This document shows positions 34,279-44,900 of a stretch of 64,000 nucleotides of DNA, piece after piece. Under the pieces are notes generated by a model, which worked only from the letters and a program-made list of their open reading frames with translations, was not told where the DNA came from and did no database searches. Source of the stretch: Nicotiana tabacum (Eukaryota > Streptophyta > Magnoliopsida > Solanales > Solanaceae). Both the position numbers and the translations under genes were made by a program. Each line of letters opens with the position of its first letter. Positions within the stretch are counted from its first letter, which is position 1. The stretch spans positions 60,103,466-60,167,465 of the forward strand of contig NC_134082.1 of the NCBI RefSeq assembly GCF_000715075.1. The letters are read 5' to 3'.

Positions 34279-35640
34279 TCAAAAGTGGAAGTACTTGAGA
34301 TGGGCGACGTTCCAGTTGTTTTGGAGTGGTTTTCCCTCTATTGTTTCCAGTTGGAACGCTCCTTTGTTTGCTGCTGCTATGATTTTATACGGTTCGTCCC
34401 AGTTGGTTCCTAACTTTCCCTCGTTTGGATCTTTTGATGCCAGTGTTTTGGAATTTAAGGACGTAGTCGCCAACTTTGAGTGATCTTACCTTGGCTCTTT
34501 TGTTGTAGTATCTCTCTACTTGCTATTTCTGGGCTATCATTCTTACATGGGCCATGTCTCTCCATTCTTCAACTTCATCTAAGTCTTGCAACCTACTTTC
34601 GTCATTATCCACCCCGCTGACATGGGAGTATATCAGGCTGGGTTTCCCGACCTCGACGGGTATAACTGCATCGGTCCCGTAGACCAGTGAGTATGGCATT
34701 TCTCCCGTGCTGGACTTTGGCGTAGTTCGGTATGCCCAAAATACTTCGGTAGTAATTCAGGCCATAGCCCTTTAGCTTCCTCGAGCTTCTTTTTCAATAT
34801 GTTTAATATTACTTTGTTGGAAGACTTGGCTTGGCCATTGGCGACAAGATGATATGGAGTGGATAGTATCCGCTTGATGTGCCATTTTTCGAAGAACTCA
34901 GTCGTTCTCTTTTCGACGAACTAAGGCCCTTTGTCGCAGCTGATTTCTTTGGGGATGCTGAAATGACATATAATATTTTTCCATATAAATTGATGACCTC
35001 CTATTCTCGTATTTGAGCGTACGCACCTGCTTCCACCCATTTAGAGAAATAGTGAGTTAAAACTAAAAGAAAACATACCTGTCCTCGTCCGGCTGGCGGA
35101 GGGCCGACTATGTCCATCCCCCACTTTATGAAATGCCATGGCGAAGTGACTAAATGGAGGAATTCCCCCGCTTGATGTATCATAGGGGCGTACTTTTGGC
35201 ATCGCTCACATCTCCGGACATAGTCTGCTACTTCTTTTTTCATAGTAGGCCAGTAGTAGCCGACACGGATGAGGCATCGCACGAGGGCGCGATTCCCTAT
35301 ATGGGCACCGCAATGGCCCTCGTGCACCTCCTCCAGTACTTGTCTTGTTTGGTGCGGTCCGAGACATTTAGCTAGGGGGCCGCCAAATGTTCTCTTATAG
35401 AGGTCATGATTTACCAGGCTGTATCGGGAAACCTGCACTCGGAGTTTCTTGGCTTCTTCTTTGTCTTGCGGGAGTGTTCCATCCTGTAAATAGGATACAA
35501 GGTGGTTACGCCAGTCCCAAGTTATGCTCAGGGAGAATACCTCGATGTGATCTATGGTTGAATGAAGGAGGGTGATCACATTTTCCTTGTTGATATTCTT
35601 GGTGGCCGTGACTAGTTTAGCGAGGCAATCTGCTTCAATG
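34279..35640 (-). pseudogene. Tat-B integrase
   Basis: The minus frame 35001-35870 carries the zinc-binding region (EEVHEGHCGAHIGNRALVRC, then CERCQKYAPMIHQAGE) and WGMDIVGPPPAGRG with the first catalytic Asp. After a break near 35000 the core continues in another frame: a CDKG segment keeps the second Asp, with a TAG shortly after, and the third catalytic residue is changed to Lys (NGQAKSS, where family members have Glu). The C-terminal segment 34279-34473 has DPNEGKLGTNWDEPYKI and NNWNVAHLKYF. This protein could not be active. Confidence 0.85.
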
Positions 35641-36540
35641 TTTTGTGCCGTAGGGATCTGCTCGAAGCGACATTCATCAAACTCTGGCATCAGTTTATGG
35701 ATCTCCGATTGATACTTTTGTAGTCTCTGCTCTTTGATTTGGAAAGTCCTGGTGACTTGATTTACGACGAGTTGAGAGTCACAGTAGAGGATGAGTCGTC
35801 GGGCTTCGTATTTGAGGGCTAACTTCATACCTGCAATCACAGCCTCATACTCGGCCTCGTTGTTAGTCATCTTGGGGCATCATATGGACTGGTGAATTAC
35901 TTCGCCCGTAGGTACTTCGAAGACGAGTCCCAATCCCGATCCCGAGACATTTGAAGCACCGTCGGTGTAGAGGGTCCAAAGGTCGGTACACGTGGAGGCA
36001 TAAAGCGCTTCTTGTTCTGCCTCTGGTAATATTTCCGCGCTGAAGTCGACGACAAAATCAGCGAGCACCTGCGACTTAATGGCAGTTCGTGGGTGGTAAG
36101 TTATGTCATGCTCGTTGAGCTCTATTGCCCATTTGGCGAGTCTGCCTGAGAGCTCGGGTTTATGTAGGATGCCCTTTAGGGGGAAGGTTGTTATTACTTT
36201 TATGGGGTGACATTGAAAATACGGTCTAAGCTTGCGTGAAGCTACGACTAGTGCCAGAGCCAGGTTTTCAAGGTAAGGGTACCTTTACTCGGCATCTATT
36301 AAGGTCTTGCTGATATAGTAAATAGGGGATTGAGTACCTTTGTTTTTGCGGACCAGGACTGCACTGATAGCGACTTCGGATACTGCCAGATATACGAGCA
36401 GACATTCTCCTAGGTCCGCCTTGACGAGTAGTGGTGGTGACGATAGGCAATCTTTTAGTTTCCTCATGGAGTCGATGCATTCCTCGTTCCATTGCAGCCC
36501 ATGATCTTTTCTTAGTACGTTGAAGAATTTGTGACACCTG
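35641..36540 (-). pseudogene. Tat-B tandem RNase H region
   Basis: The second RNase H spans 35880-36068 and the start of 35001-35870: LWTLYTDGASNVSGSGLG with the first Asp, NNEAEYEAVIAGMKLAL with Glu, and LILYCDSQLVVNQV with Asp. A TGA separates the two parts near 35880. Upstream, 36268-36537 gives fragments of the first RNase H (SEVAISAVLVRKNKGTQSP, YYISKTLIDAE) in overlapping frames. Confidence 0.82.
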
Positions 36541-36671
36541 TCCGAGGATCGTGAAATGAACCTCGATAGGGCGGCTATTTGCCCCGTCAGCTTCTGTACC
36601 TATTTCTTGCTGGTCAGTACCTCAGGTATCATGTCTATGGCTTTGGTTTGATCCAGGTTAACTTTGATTCC

Positions 36672-37355
36672 TCATTGTAATACGAGGAAACCTAGGAATT
36701 TTCCTGAGGCCACGCCGAAGGCGCATTTTTCCGGATTCAATTTCATCCCGTACCGCCTCAATATCTCGAAGGCTTCTTTCAAATGACTAACGCGGTCCTC
36801 CTTCTTTGCCAACTTTACCGACATATCATCGATATAGACCTCCATTGTCTTGCCGAGCTGTACCTTGAACATCTTAGTAACCAACCTTTGGTATGTGGCT
36901 CCTGCGTTCTTGAGTCCGAACGACCTCACTTTATAGCAGTAAGTCCCTTGGTGACTGATGAAAGTTGCCTTTTCCTGATCCTCCTCGGCCATTAGAATTT
37001 GGTTGTAGCCGGAGTAGGCATCCAAAAAACTCAGCAGTTCGTGCCCCGCTGTCTCGTTGATCAGCTGGTCGATATAGGGCAACGAGAAGGAATCTTTCGG
37101 GCATGCCTTGTTCAGATCGGTGAAGTCCACACACATTCGCCATTTCCCGTTCTTCGTTTTGACCATGACCACATTGGCGATCCATTGGGGGTATTTCGAT
37201 TCTCTGATGGAACCGTTGGCTAGCAATTTGTCCACCTCTTCACTGGCCGCCTCATTGATCGTGGCATTATATTTTCTCCTCATCTGCCGTATGGGCGGAT
37301 AGAGTGGGTTGACATTCAACCTCTGAATGGTGATGTCCTTTGGGATCCCTGGCAT
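36672..37355 (-). pseudogene. Tat-B reverse transcriptase
   Basis: 227 codons are open. In order: an MPGIPKDITIQRLNVNP entry, KNGKWRMCVDFTDLNKACPK, FLDAYSGYNQILM with the first catalytic Asp, SFGLKNAGATYQRLVTKMF, and YIDDM with the paired catalytic Asp at about 36826-36840, then the KLNPEKCAFGVASGKFLGF thumb segment and a TGA. The polymerase core looks intact; only its connection to RNase H and upstream Pol is broken. Confidence 0.9.
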
Positions 37356-37580
37356 ATCTGAGTGGGAAAAGGCAAATAGGTCGGTATTGTTAGTTAAAAA
37401 TTCACGGTACTTACCTGGCTCAGAGAGGTTGTGCCCGATATAAGCCTTTTTTATGTTGTCGGCGTCATCCAGCTGGACCGGGTCGAGGTTTTCAATAGTT
37501 GCCTTGCAGGCTTCTATGATATCTGGGTCTCTGATGACCTCTGTTGGCTGGTCTATTTTAGTTCCCGAAATGGCTGATTG

Positions 37581-37985
37581 CTATGCCTCTGCGCTTGCTC
37601 CTTTCAGCTGTTTGGTATGCGTGCAATCTTGGGCGATCCGATAGCATTCCTGGGCGGTGCGCGGTTCGCCTCGAATGCTGAATATACCCCACGGGGTGGG
37701 AAATTTGATCACTTGATAGAAGCTTGAGGGGATGGCTCGCATGGCGTGTATCCATGGGCATCCTATGATGGCATTATAGGCTGTTTCCTGGTCCATGACG
37801 TGGAATGTGGTTTCCAGCGTGACTCCCCCTACTAGGACCGACAACGCTACTTCTCCAGATGTCCGTTCTACTGCATTGTTAAAACCCGTTAGTGTTATGC
37901 AATACGGTATTATTTTATCATCAAGCCTCATTTGCACGAGAACTCTCGGGTGGATAATACACGCGCCACTTCCGTCATCTACCAT
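37581..37985 (-). pseudogene. Tat-B aspartic protease
   Basis: The open frame starts inside the active-site segment MVDDGSGACIIHPRVL (D-D-G-S) and runs through VALSVLVGGVTLETTFHVMD and the AIIGCPWIHAMRAIPSSFYQ tail typical of this lineage. Sequence upstream (37989-38195, minus) still shows DVDGLSLPHYNALVITL-like protease entry, separated by a stop near 37988. Confidence 0.84.
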
Positions 37986-38191
37986 GATTCATTTTACATA
38001 TGTATCAGTGATGCGTAATGTTATAACCAAAGCATTATAATGAGGTAAAGACAAACCATCGACATCTGACTTTTCGAAGATGATACTGTCTTCGAGGTCA
38101 TCATACCGTTCGTGGGCGACTATTCGTTTGAGCTTGTGTGTAGTGGTGAACTTCACGTGGTTGATTACCGAGTCATCGCCACCACCGATGA

Positions 38192-39837
38192 TCATCTGTA
38201 TGGTACGTGCCGGCGACGGTGGCTTTGGAGATCCTTGAGATGGGTCGCGTCCTCTGGGAAATTGGCCTTTCCTTTATCGCTGAGCAATTCTTTCAGGTAC
38301 CCCTGGTTCAACATCCTGACCACCTCCCACCGTAAACCTATGCAATCTTTGGTCTTGTGTTCTCTTTCCTGATGGAATTCACAAAGGACATTTGACCTTC
38401 TCACGTTTGGGTCCGATTTCCTTTTTTGTTGCCACTGCACCTTCGTGCCCAGTTTCTCCAGTGCGTACACTATCTCTGAAGGGGAAACACAAAATTTCTG
38501 AGCAGATAACAGTGGAGGCATACCTTTTTCGTTTCGAAGGGGTGCGGTGTGTCGTAGCACGACATCTGCATGCCTTGGAGGAGGCGGGTTGGATGTTCTG
38601 ACATAGGGCTGATGCCTTTCTCAGTTGAAACGTGGGAGTTGATCCCTTCGCCCGCCGTTACGTCGATCCCTCTTTGCCTCGGACTGGACTGACGTTAGTC
38701 GCTGGGTTGGACCATTGAGATCATCTTTATCCGCTCTTACCTCGGCGTAATAGGCGTTATGAATTTCTTCCCATGTGGTAGGGGATACTTCATGAGTCTG
38801 TTGAGCAATTTCTTGGTTGCCTTTGACCCGTTCCTGTTTAACCCGTTTTGGAAGGCTGCGACTGCCATTCCTTCTGACACATTTGGTAGTCCCATTCTTA
38901 CCCTATTGAATCGGGCCAGGAAGTCTCGAAGTCATTCGCCCGCCGTTTTCCTGATGGCGAAGATGTCGTTGACCCTAGCTTCAGTCTTCTTTTCTCCTAC
39001 ATGAGCAGTGGCGAATTTGTCCGCCATCTCCTCAAATGTCGATATCGACCGTGCTGGTAGTTGAGAATACCATGTTAATGCTCCTCCTGTCAAAGTCTCA
39101 CCAAACTTTTTCAACAGTACGAATGGCACTTGTTCTTTTGACAGGTCATTGCCTTTTATCACAGTGACGTAATGGATTAAATGATCTTCTGGATCCGTGG
39201 TCCCGTCGTATATTTTCAAATATGGTGGCATTTTGAACGTTTTCAGGATAGGGTAAGGAGCACTTCCTCACTGTATGGCTGTTCGACGAACCTTCACACA
39301 TCGCATTTTGGCAGCAACTTAGGGGCGCCAGGTATTTTGTCAACCCTTTCCTGGTGATCTTTCATTTGATCACGAAGTACTTTGTTCTCGTTTTCCATTT
39401 CTTCCATTTTCTTTAGGATGGTTGTGAGTGCATCGTCACTTGCGTTGATGACAGTGTGAGTGTTGCTCGTTCTTGTAGTGCCTAGCTCGCTGGTGATAAC
39501 TGCGATTTCTGCCGTTGGCGAATCTTCGGCATTTCCTTGAGGGGGTTTTTCGAGCATGTTGCTTAGAGCACTCGCCAACCACTCCTCTAGTAGCTTTTTG
39601 ATTGCTGGTGGTGTTTCTTTCACTGTAGACACGAAAGCTCCTCTTTCACGCAAGACCGTCAGATCCTCTTTCACGCAAGACCGTCAGATCCTCGTGTGGA
39701 GAGGGTGAGATCTCCCCCTCCGGTGTATCTCTTGGTGTTGCATTCTCGGTATCTTCCCTACCGGCTTCGTTGAGGGAGTTCAAGAGGTTATTTGAGACAT
39801 TTGCTATCATCTTCAACTTCGCTTCTTTCTCTGCCAT
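38192..39837 (-). pseudogene. Tat-B gag, broken by a 25-bp duplication and further mutations
   Basis: It starts at ATG 39837 (MAEKEAKLKMIANVSNNLLN). After 50 or so codons a 25-bp tandem duplication (39642-39691) shifts the frame. The following frame 39294-39674 includes a short coiled coil (LKKMEEMENENKVLRDQMKD). The Gag core is at 38932-39231: MPPYLKIYDGTTDPEDHLIH and GETLTGGALTWYSQLPA. The C-terminal frame 38192-38560 has CEFHQEREHKTKDC, a zinc-knuckle-like Cys/His region, then GYLKELLSDKGKANF. Confidence 0.85.
39642..39691 (-). repeat. 25-bp perfect tandem duplication in Tat-B gag
   Basis: The unit starting TCTTTCACGCAAGACCG occurs twice back to back (39642-39666 and 39667-39691). Since 25 is not a multiple of three, it truncates the first gag frame shortly downstream. 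Confidence 0.93.
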
Positions 39838-39918
39838 TGTTGGCTTCTATGGGATGTGAAGAGCAGTGATCGTTGCTTTCGATATCCTAGGTGAGAACTA
39901 CGATTTCGACTATGGAAA

Positions 39919-39936
39919 TCCTCACAGACGGCGCCA
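39919..39936 (-). other. Tat-B primer-binding site
   Basis: The minus strand reads TGGCGCCGTCTGTGAGGA, starting 3 bases after the end of the 5' LTR. It shares TGGCGCC with the Tat-A site but differs in the rest. Confidence 0.82.
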
Positions 39937-39939
39937 AAT

Positions 39940-40352
39940 TGTTTGACTCAAAAGATGTTAAACTCTTTCTAAGCAAATAAATCAAAAAAGATGAAGGGGT
40001 AAATCGTAGTCGAAAATAATAAACCCTAGGATAATTCTGGTAGATGGAATGACAATAATAGAAAAGGAGAGAGACCAATAGAGAGATAAAGATTAGAGAG
40101 AGAGAGAGAGTCAGCTTGTATATTATCCACTCTCTCTCGATTACAAGGCTTGAGTCCCTCTTATATAATGGAGGATTTTTACTTAATCACTGGAACGACA
40201 ACTTAAGAAGTACCTACTACAACAAAGCCTGACGATGATGCGAGGACGTCTCTCCTTTAACCCCTGGGTTGTACCCCTGTATCGACTCGTAGGTACCTGG
40301 TAGTTGGTCGTGTTAACCTTGAGACGTGATCGATTAAATTCGAACCCATACA
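39940..40352 (-). mobile_element. Tat-B 5' LTR
   Basis: 413 bp. The plus strand runs TGTTTGACTC to CCCATACA, matching 29836-30254 with scattered differences and a slightly different GA/CT microsatellite length. Confidence 0.9.
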
Positions 40353-40357
40353 ATGAT

Positions 40358-40846
40358 AACATCAAATATGTGATGGTCTGAATATCTAAGTCTTTTATAA
40401 TTACGTCCCGTAATAGTGTGAATATGCTTAATACAGAAGTCAACTTCCATTATGATTTTCTTTCATTCATGATTTCAGTTAGTTAATTATTTTTCAGTAC
40501 AATAATATGAATCAAAATTACAAACTTATTCAATGATAATTGTTGAAGATAAAATCCAGTTCATTTATACTTCGACAAAAATTTAATTCAAATTTACTCT
40601 CTCGTCTTTTTTATTAGTCCTTTATATCAAAAATAAATTTTTACCTTTACTTGTCCACTTTAACAAATAAATTTTTTTATTTATTATTTTGTTTCAATAT
40701 TACCCTTAGTATTAAGTACCCATACTTTCCAAATTAATTGGAGTTACATCCTTAATAATCATTAACAAGAACAATTTAGTAAATAAATTCAATGATCACT
40801 TAAAGAGCGTATCAAGCAAGGAACGAAGGGAATAATAAAACAAGAT
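40358..40846. other. AT-rich intergenic DNA upstream of the cyclin gene
   Basis: No gene or recognisable element; AT-rich. Confidence 0.5.
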
Positions 40847-40856
40847 ATTTACATTC

Positions 40857-41217
40857 AGGGGCCTATCTAGGTCAATGCATATGGGTTCACGTGAACCCAT
40901 ACACCTCTTTCTAAACCATGTATAATAATATTATTTTTTTTCAAAATTACTTAAATATATATGTGTGCACTGATGCTCAAAGACTCCTGTAGTGCAACAA
41001 TTACTCAAATCCTACTCTAAACGGTCTTATTTTCGGCACAGAGTATAGATCGATATTAAGTGAAAATCACTAAAACTTCAAAAAAATAATAATTTTAAAC
41101 CTATAATTTCAAAAGTATAGTGAGTTTAAGGTAAGAGACTATAGTTAAATCGATCAAATATAAATTCTAGATCCATCTTTTTATAATAGTGACTCTTGAA
41201 ATCCTAGATCCGCCCCT
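40857..41217. mobile_element. Mutator-type MITE, 361 bp
   Basis: Terminal inverted repeats are AGGGGCCTATCTAGG on the left and, read inward from the right, AGGGGCGGATCTAGG. A direct repeat ATTTACATT flanks the element (40847-40855 and 41218-41226); a 9-bp target duplication fits the Mutator superfamily. One extra C (40856) lies between the left duplication and the inverted repeat. The interior is non-coding and contains GGGTTCACGTGAACCC, a perfect palindrome (40889-40904). Confidence 0.83.
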
Positions 41218-41226
41218 ATTTACATT

Positions 41227-41800
41227 GAAAACTTAAACTTGTAACAAATGCCGAAATCTAGACATAAAGGAAAATGATACAATAGTCTTGTCATGCTCAA
41301 AATTTAGCGCTTGTACTAGAACGAAAGTGGATTAAAAACTACATCATTCATGGTCGGAAAGAAAGAAAGAGCAAAAAGTAGGAAGGAGCCACAATACTTT
41401 GAGGCCTACCACCAGAAAGCTCAAAAGTGGGCGAGAGCGCATTCTATATTTCACGGGTCTCTTCCTAAAGGTGCAAACCTCATTAACTTAATTTCATGTT
41501 TTATTTTATACACCAACAACGTAAAGATTTTTATAGTATTAATCAAATTATTTAAAAGTCAATTATATATAGTTATCTAAGGCAACTACGTACTATAACT
41601 TATTAAATTTGAAAATACGTAAATTAAATAATCTCCTCTACGTAATATATTAAACTATATTGATGGTATAATAATAACTTAGAATCCTATTTAGGAATTG
41701 AAGTCATGGAAAGTAATTTAGCACATTAACATTTTTACATTAATTTGAAAGTAACGTCTCCCTTATACTTCATTCGCCACATATGCCTAGCCAAATGTGA
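41227..41800. other. Distal upstream region of the cyclin gene
   Basis: About 0.57 kb between the MITE and the core promoter. The open frame at 41350-41580 has no recognisable domain. No further element seen. Confidence 0.5.
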
Positions 41801-41811
41801 AAGTCTTTCAC

Positions 41812-41852
41812 AACGGCCATATTTCATTAGCCGTTTCATTTGAATATATAAT
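41812..41852 (+). promoter_or_regulatory. Core promoter of the cyclin gene: two AACGG cores and a TATA box
   Basis: AACGG (41812-41816, plus strand) and its inverse CCGTT (41831-41835) lie 14 bases apart, just before TATATAAT (41845-41852). AACGG is the core of the mitosis-specific activator (MSA) element, through which three-repeat MYB factors drive G2/M expression of plant B-type cyclins. Flanking bases only partly match the full MSA consensus. The TATA box is about 125 bp before the ATG at 41975, leaving a leader of roughly 90-100 bases. Confidence 0.65.
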
Positions 41853-41974
41853 GACATCCCTTGTGTTTCACCAGACATATACCCATATTTTCGCCCATTA
41901 ATCCTATCCCCCCCCCCACCCCCACCCCTCATTCATCTGCTTCATTGGTTATTTTTCTAGTCAAAGAAAAAAAC

Positions 41975-44900
41975 ATGGATATATCTGATGAGAATCAGTT
42001 CACTAGGAAATCACTGGGTAAAGATGATTTTTTTTTTCTTCTCAAAAATTAGAGATGATCTTTTTTTTCTTCTCAAAAATTAATCTTCGTCATTGTTATG
42101 AATGAAAGTTGGTGAGGCAGGAATGGGAAACAGCAAGATTGGAGTGGAGACAAGACACAACAGAAGAGCACTGAGAGTGATTAATCAGAATTTATTAGGA
42201 CCTAATCCATATCGTTGTGTTGTTAACAAGAGAAGATTATCACAGTAAAATACTTCGCTCCCAACTTTAAAGTTTTCACTTTTATTTTTTCCGAGTTTCA
42301 TTTTTAATCTGGTGCAAAAAATTTCTTGCTTTCAGTGCAAATGGAATCATCTACGACAAGAATCCTACGAGGTTAGTCAGTAAAACTACCATTTCTATGA
42401 ATTTTGTATATTCAAATTTCAGTTCACTTGTCCTTTAGGACACATCCCAGTAATCAAGAGGTTATAACTGAAATCATATATAGTGCTTGACTGATAAATA
42501 AAGTATAACTTTTTAAAATGAAGGAAATTGACTGCACAAATTGCTAGCTCACACCAGCATTACCCCGAGGTACAAAATTTCGATATCATGGAGTAAAAAT
42601 AGTTGATTTATTTTTGGTTAAATTGAAGTGTCAAATAGCTTAAAAGTTGAAGTCAGGCACAATGATGTTGAACAGGAAACCAAGAAACCAAAACTAGCAG
42701 CGGAAGATTTTAGGATTTGGGAAGAACATGTGGCAGCTAAAGACCAACCCATGTCTATGTCTTTGGAACAAGAAGCAACATTTTCAAATGACAAGACAGA
42801 AATGGTAAAGAGAATTTTCCTTTCTAGTGTATTTGTGTTTGATGTTTTAATGAGCCGTTTTTTTGTGTATCATTAATTAAACAGCTAACTTCATAAATCC
42901 TGCAGGAGGTTGAAATGGAGGATATATTTGAGGAGGCACTAATAGATATTGACAGTGATGACACTAACAATCCGCTTGCAGTTGTTGACTATGTGGAAGA
43001 TCTATATGCCAACTACAGAAAAATGGAGGTCAGTCCTCCATTCAGGTTCTGGTTATGTTACAAGGATTTAATTTATATAAACTGACAATGTAAATTTTCC
43101 GATATCAGTGGCTATAACAGTTTATTGATCTATTTTCCATATTAGAAGGTGCCATCGGTTAGCCTCGGTGGGTAGCAGGAGGGATAGAGGTAGGCCTAAG
43201 AAGTCGTGGGGAGAGGTTATTAGGCGGGACATGGCGCAGTTGAAGCTGACTGAGGACATGACCCTAGACAGGAGGGTGTGGATGTCAAAAATTAGGGTAG
43301 AAAATGTGTAGGTAGTCGAGCGTTTCTCTTTGTCTTACTCAGTTAGTTAGTATTAGTGTTAGTATGATATCTTTTATCCATAGATGACTATTACTACCTA
43401 GAGTGGCTATAACAGTTTATTGATCTATTTTCCATATTAGAAGGTGCGATCGGTTAGCCTCGGTGGGTAGCAGTAGGGATAGAAGTAGGCCTAAGAAGTC
43501 GTGGGGAGAGGTTATTAAGCGGGACATGGCGCAATTGAAGCTGACTGAGGACATGGCCCTAGAAAGGAGGGTGTGGAGGTCAAAAATTAGGGTAGAAGAT
43601 TCGTAGGTAGTCGAGCGTTTCTCTTTGTCTTACTCAGTTAGTTAGCATTAGTGTTAGTATGATATCTTTTATCCATAGATGACTATTACTACCTAGAGTG
43701 GCTATAACAGTTTATTGATCTATTTTCCATATTAGAAGGTGCGATCGATTAGCCTCGGTGGGTAGCAGGAGGGATAGAGGTAGGCCTAAGAAGTCGTGGG
43801 GAGAGGTTATTAGGCGGGACATGGCGCAGTTGAAGCTGACTGAGGACATGACCCTAGACAGGAGGGTGTGGATGTCAAAAATTAGGGTAGAAAATGTGTA
43901 GGTAGTCGAGCGTTTCTCTTTGTCTTACTCAGTTAGTTAGCATTAGTGTTAGTATGATATCTTTTATCCATAGATGACTATTACTACCTAGAGTTTGACT
44001 GCATTCTTGGATTCAATTTTATTTCATCTTGCTGTTATTCCTACTTGTTGCAATTACCTTTTCTTTTTCAGTCGTTCTCTATCTGAGGGTCTATCGGAAA
44101 CAAACTCTGTGCCCTTCCAGGGGTGGTGGTAAGGCTGCGTACATCTTACCTTCCCCAGACCCCACTTGTGGGAAACTGCTTGGTTTGTTGTTGTTAATGT
44201 TGTCAAGGTATATTTCATATGTAATGAGGCAAGGGCAGGTCCAACTTATCATGTCTGATTCCTCTGTTCAAACACCAGCTTTACTGGGGTTGATTATTAA
44301 TTGCATTTTCAAATGAAAAATGACTGTAAATGATTTCTAGGTTTCGACCTTAAGTAAAAATATTATCTCCCTCTCATCAAGACAATATATATTCTTCCTT
44401 CCTATCTTAATTATAAACTGGCCATTGATGGATAGATAGTTTTTCAAATGCTAAATTCATTCTCCATTAAAATTATCAACCTTCCCCATTTATGTAAACT
44501 TTTATTATCAGTTGCCCCTTCCCTTAACTAACATAACATATTCACATTAAACGCAATTAAACACCTTGCACAAAGATATAATAACTTTACCAGTTACGCC
44601 AAGGATCCCTTCAACCTTGCACAAAGATATTACCTTTTTTTCATTTTTAAATAAGCATGTTGGTTTAGAGTTGAAAAACCAACTCCATGCATTTCATGGG
44701 GCTAACTTAACTAAGGGGTAATTGAACGAGGCGTTGGAATTTAATTAGATTCAAGATTGGCAGCTGTAACTGATATTGGCCATTTGCATTTCAGGGTTAT
44801 AGCTGTGTTTCACCAAACTATATGACACAACAGTTTGACATCAATGAAAGGATGAGAGCTACATTAGTAGACTGGCTCATTGAGGTATATTTGATGTTTC

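Larger units (their letters stand above)
29836..40352 (-). mobile_element. Tat-B: second full-length decayed Tat-lineage Ty3/gypsy retrotransposon
   Basis: About 10.5 kb, with gag-pol on the minus strand and a plus-strand additional gene between integrase and the 3' LTR. LTRs are 39940-40352 (5') and 29836-30254 (3'). Flanking 5-mers are ATCAT (29831-29835) and ATGAT (40353-40357), a possible target duplication with one mismatch. Family sequence differs clearly from Tat-A, but the gene order is the same. All pol domains have at least one disabling change. Confidence 0.9.
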
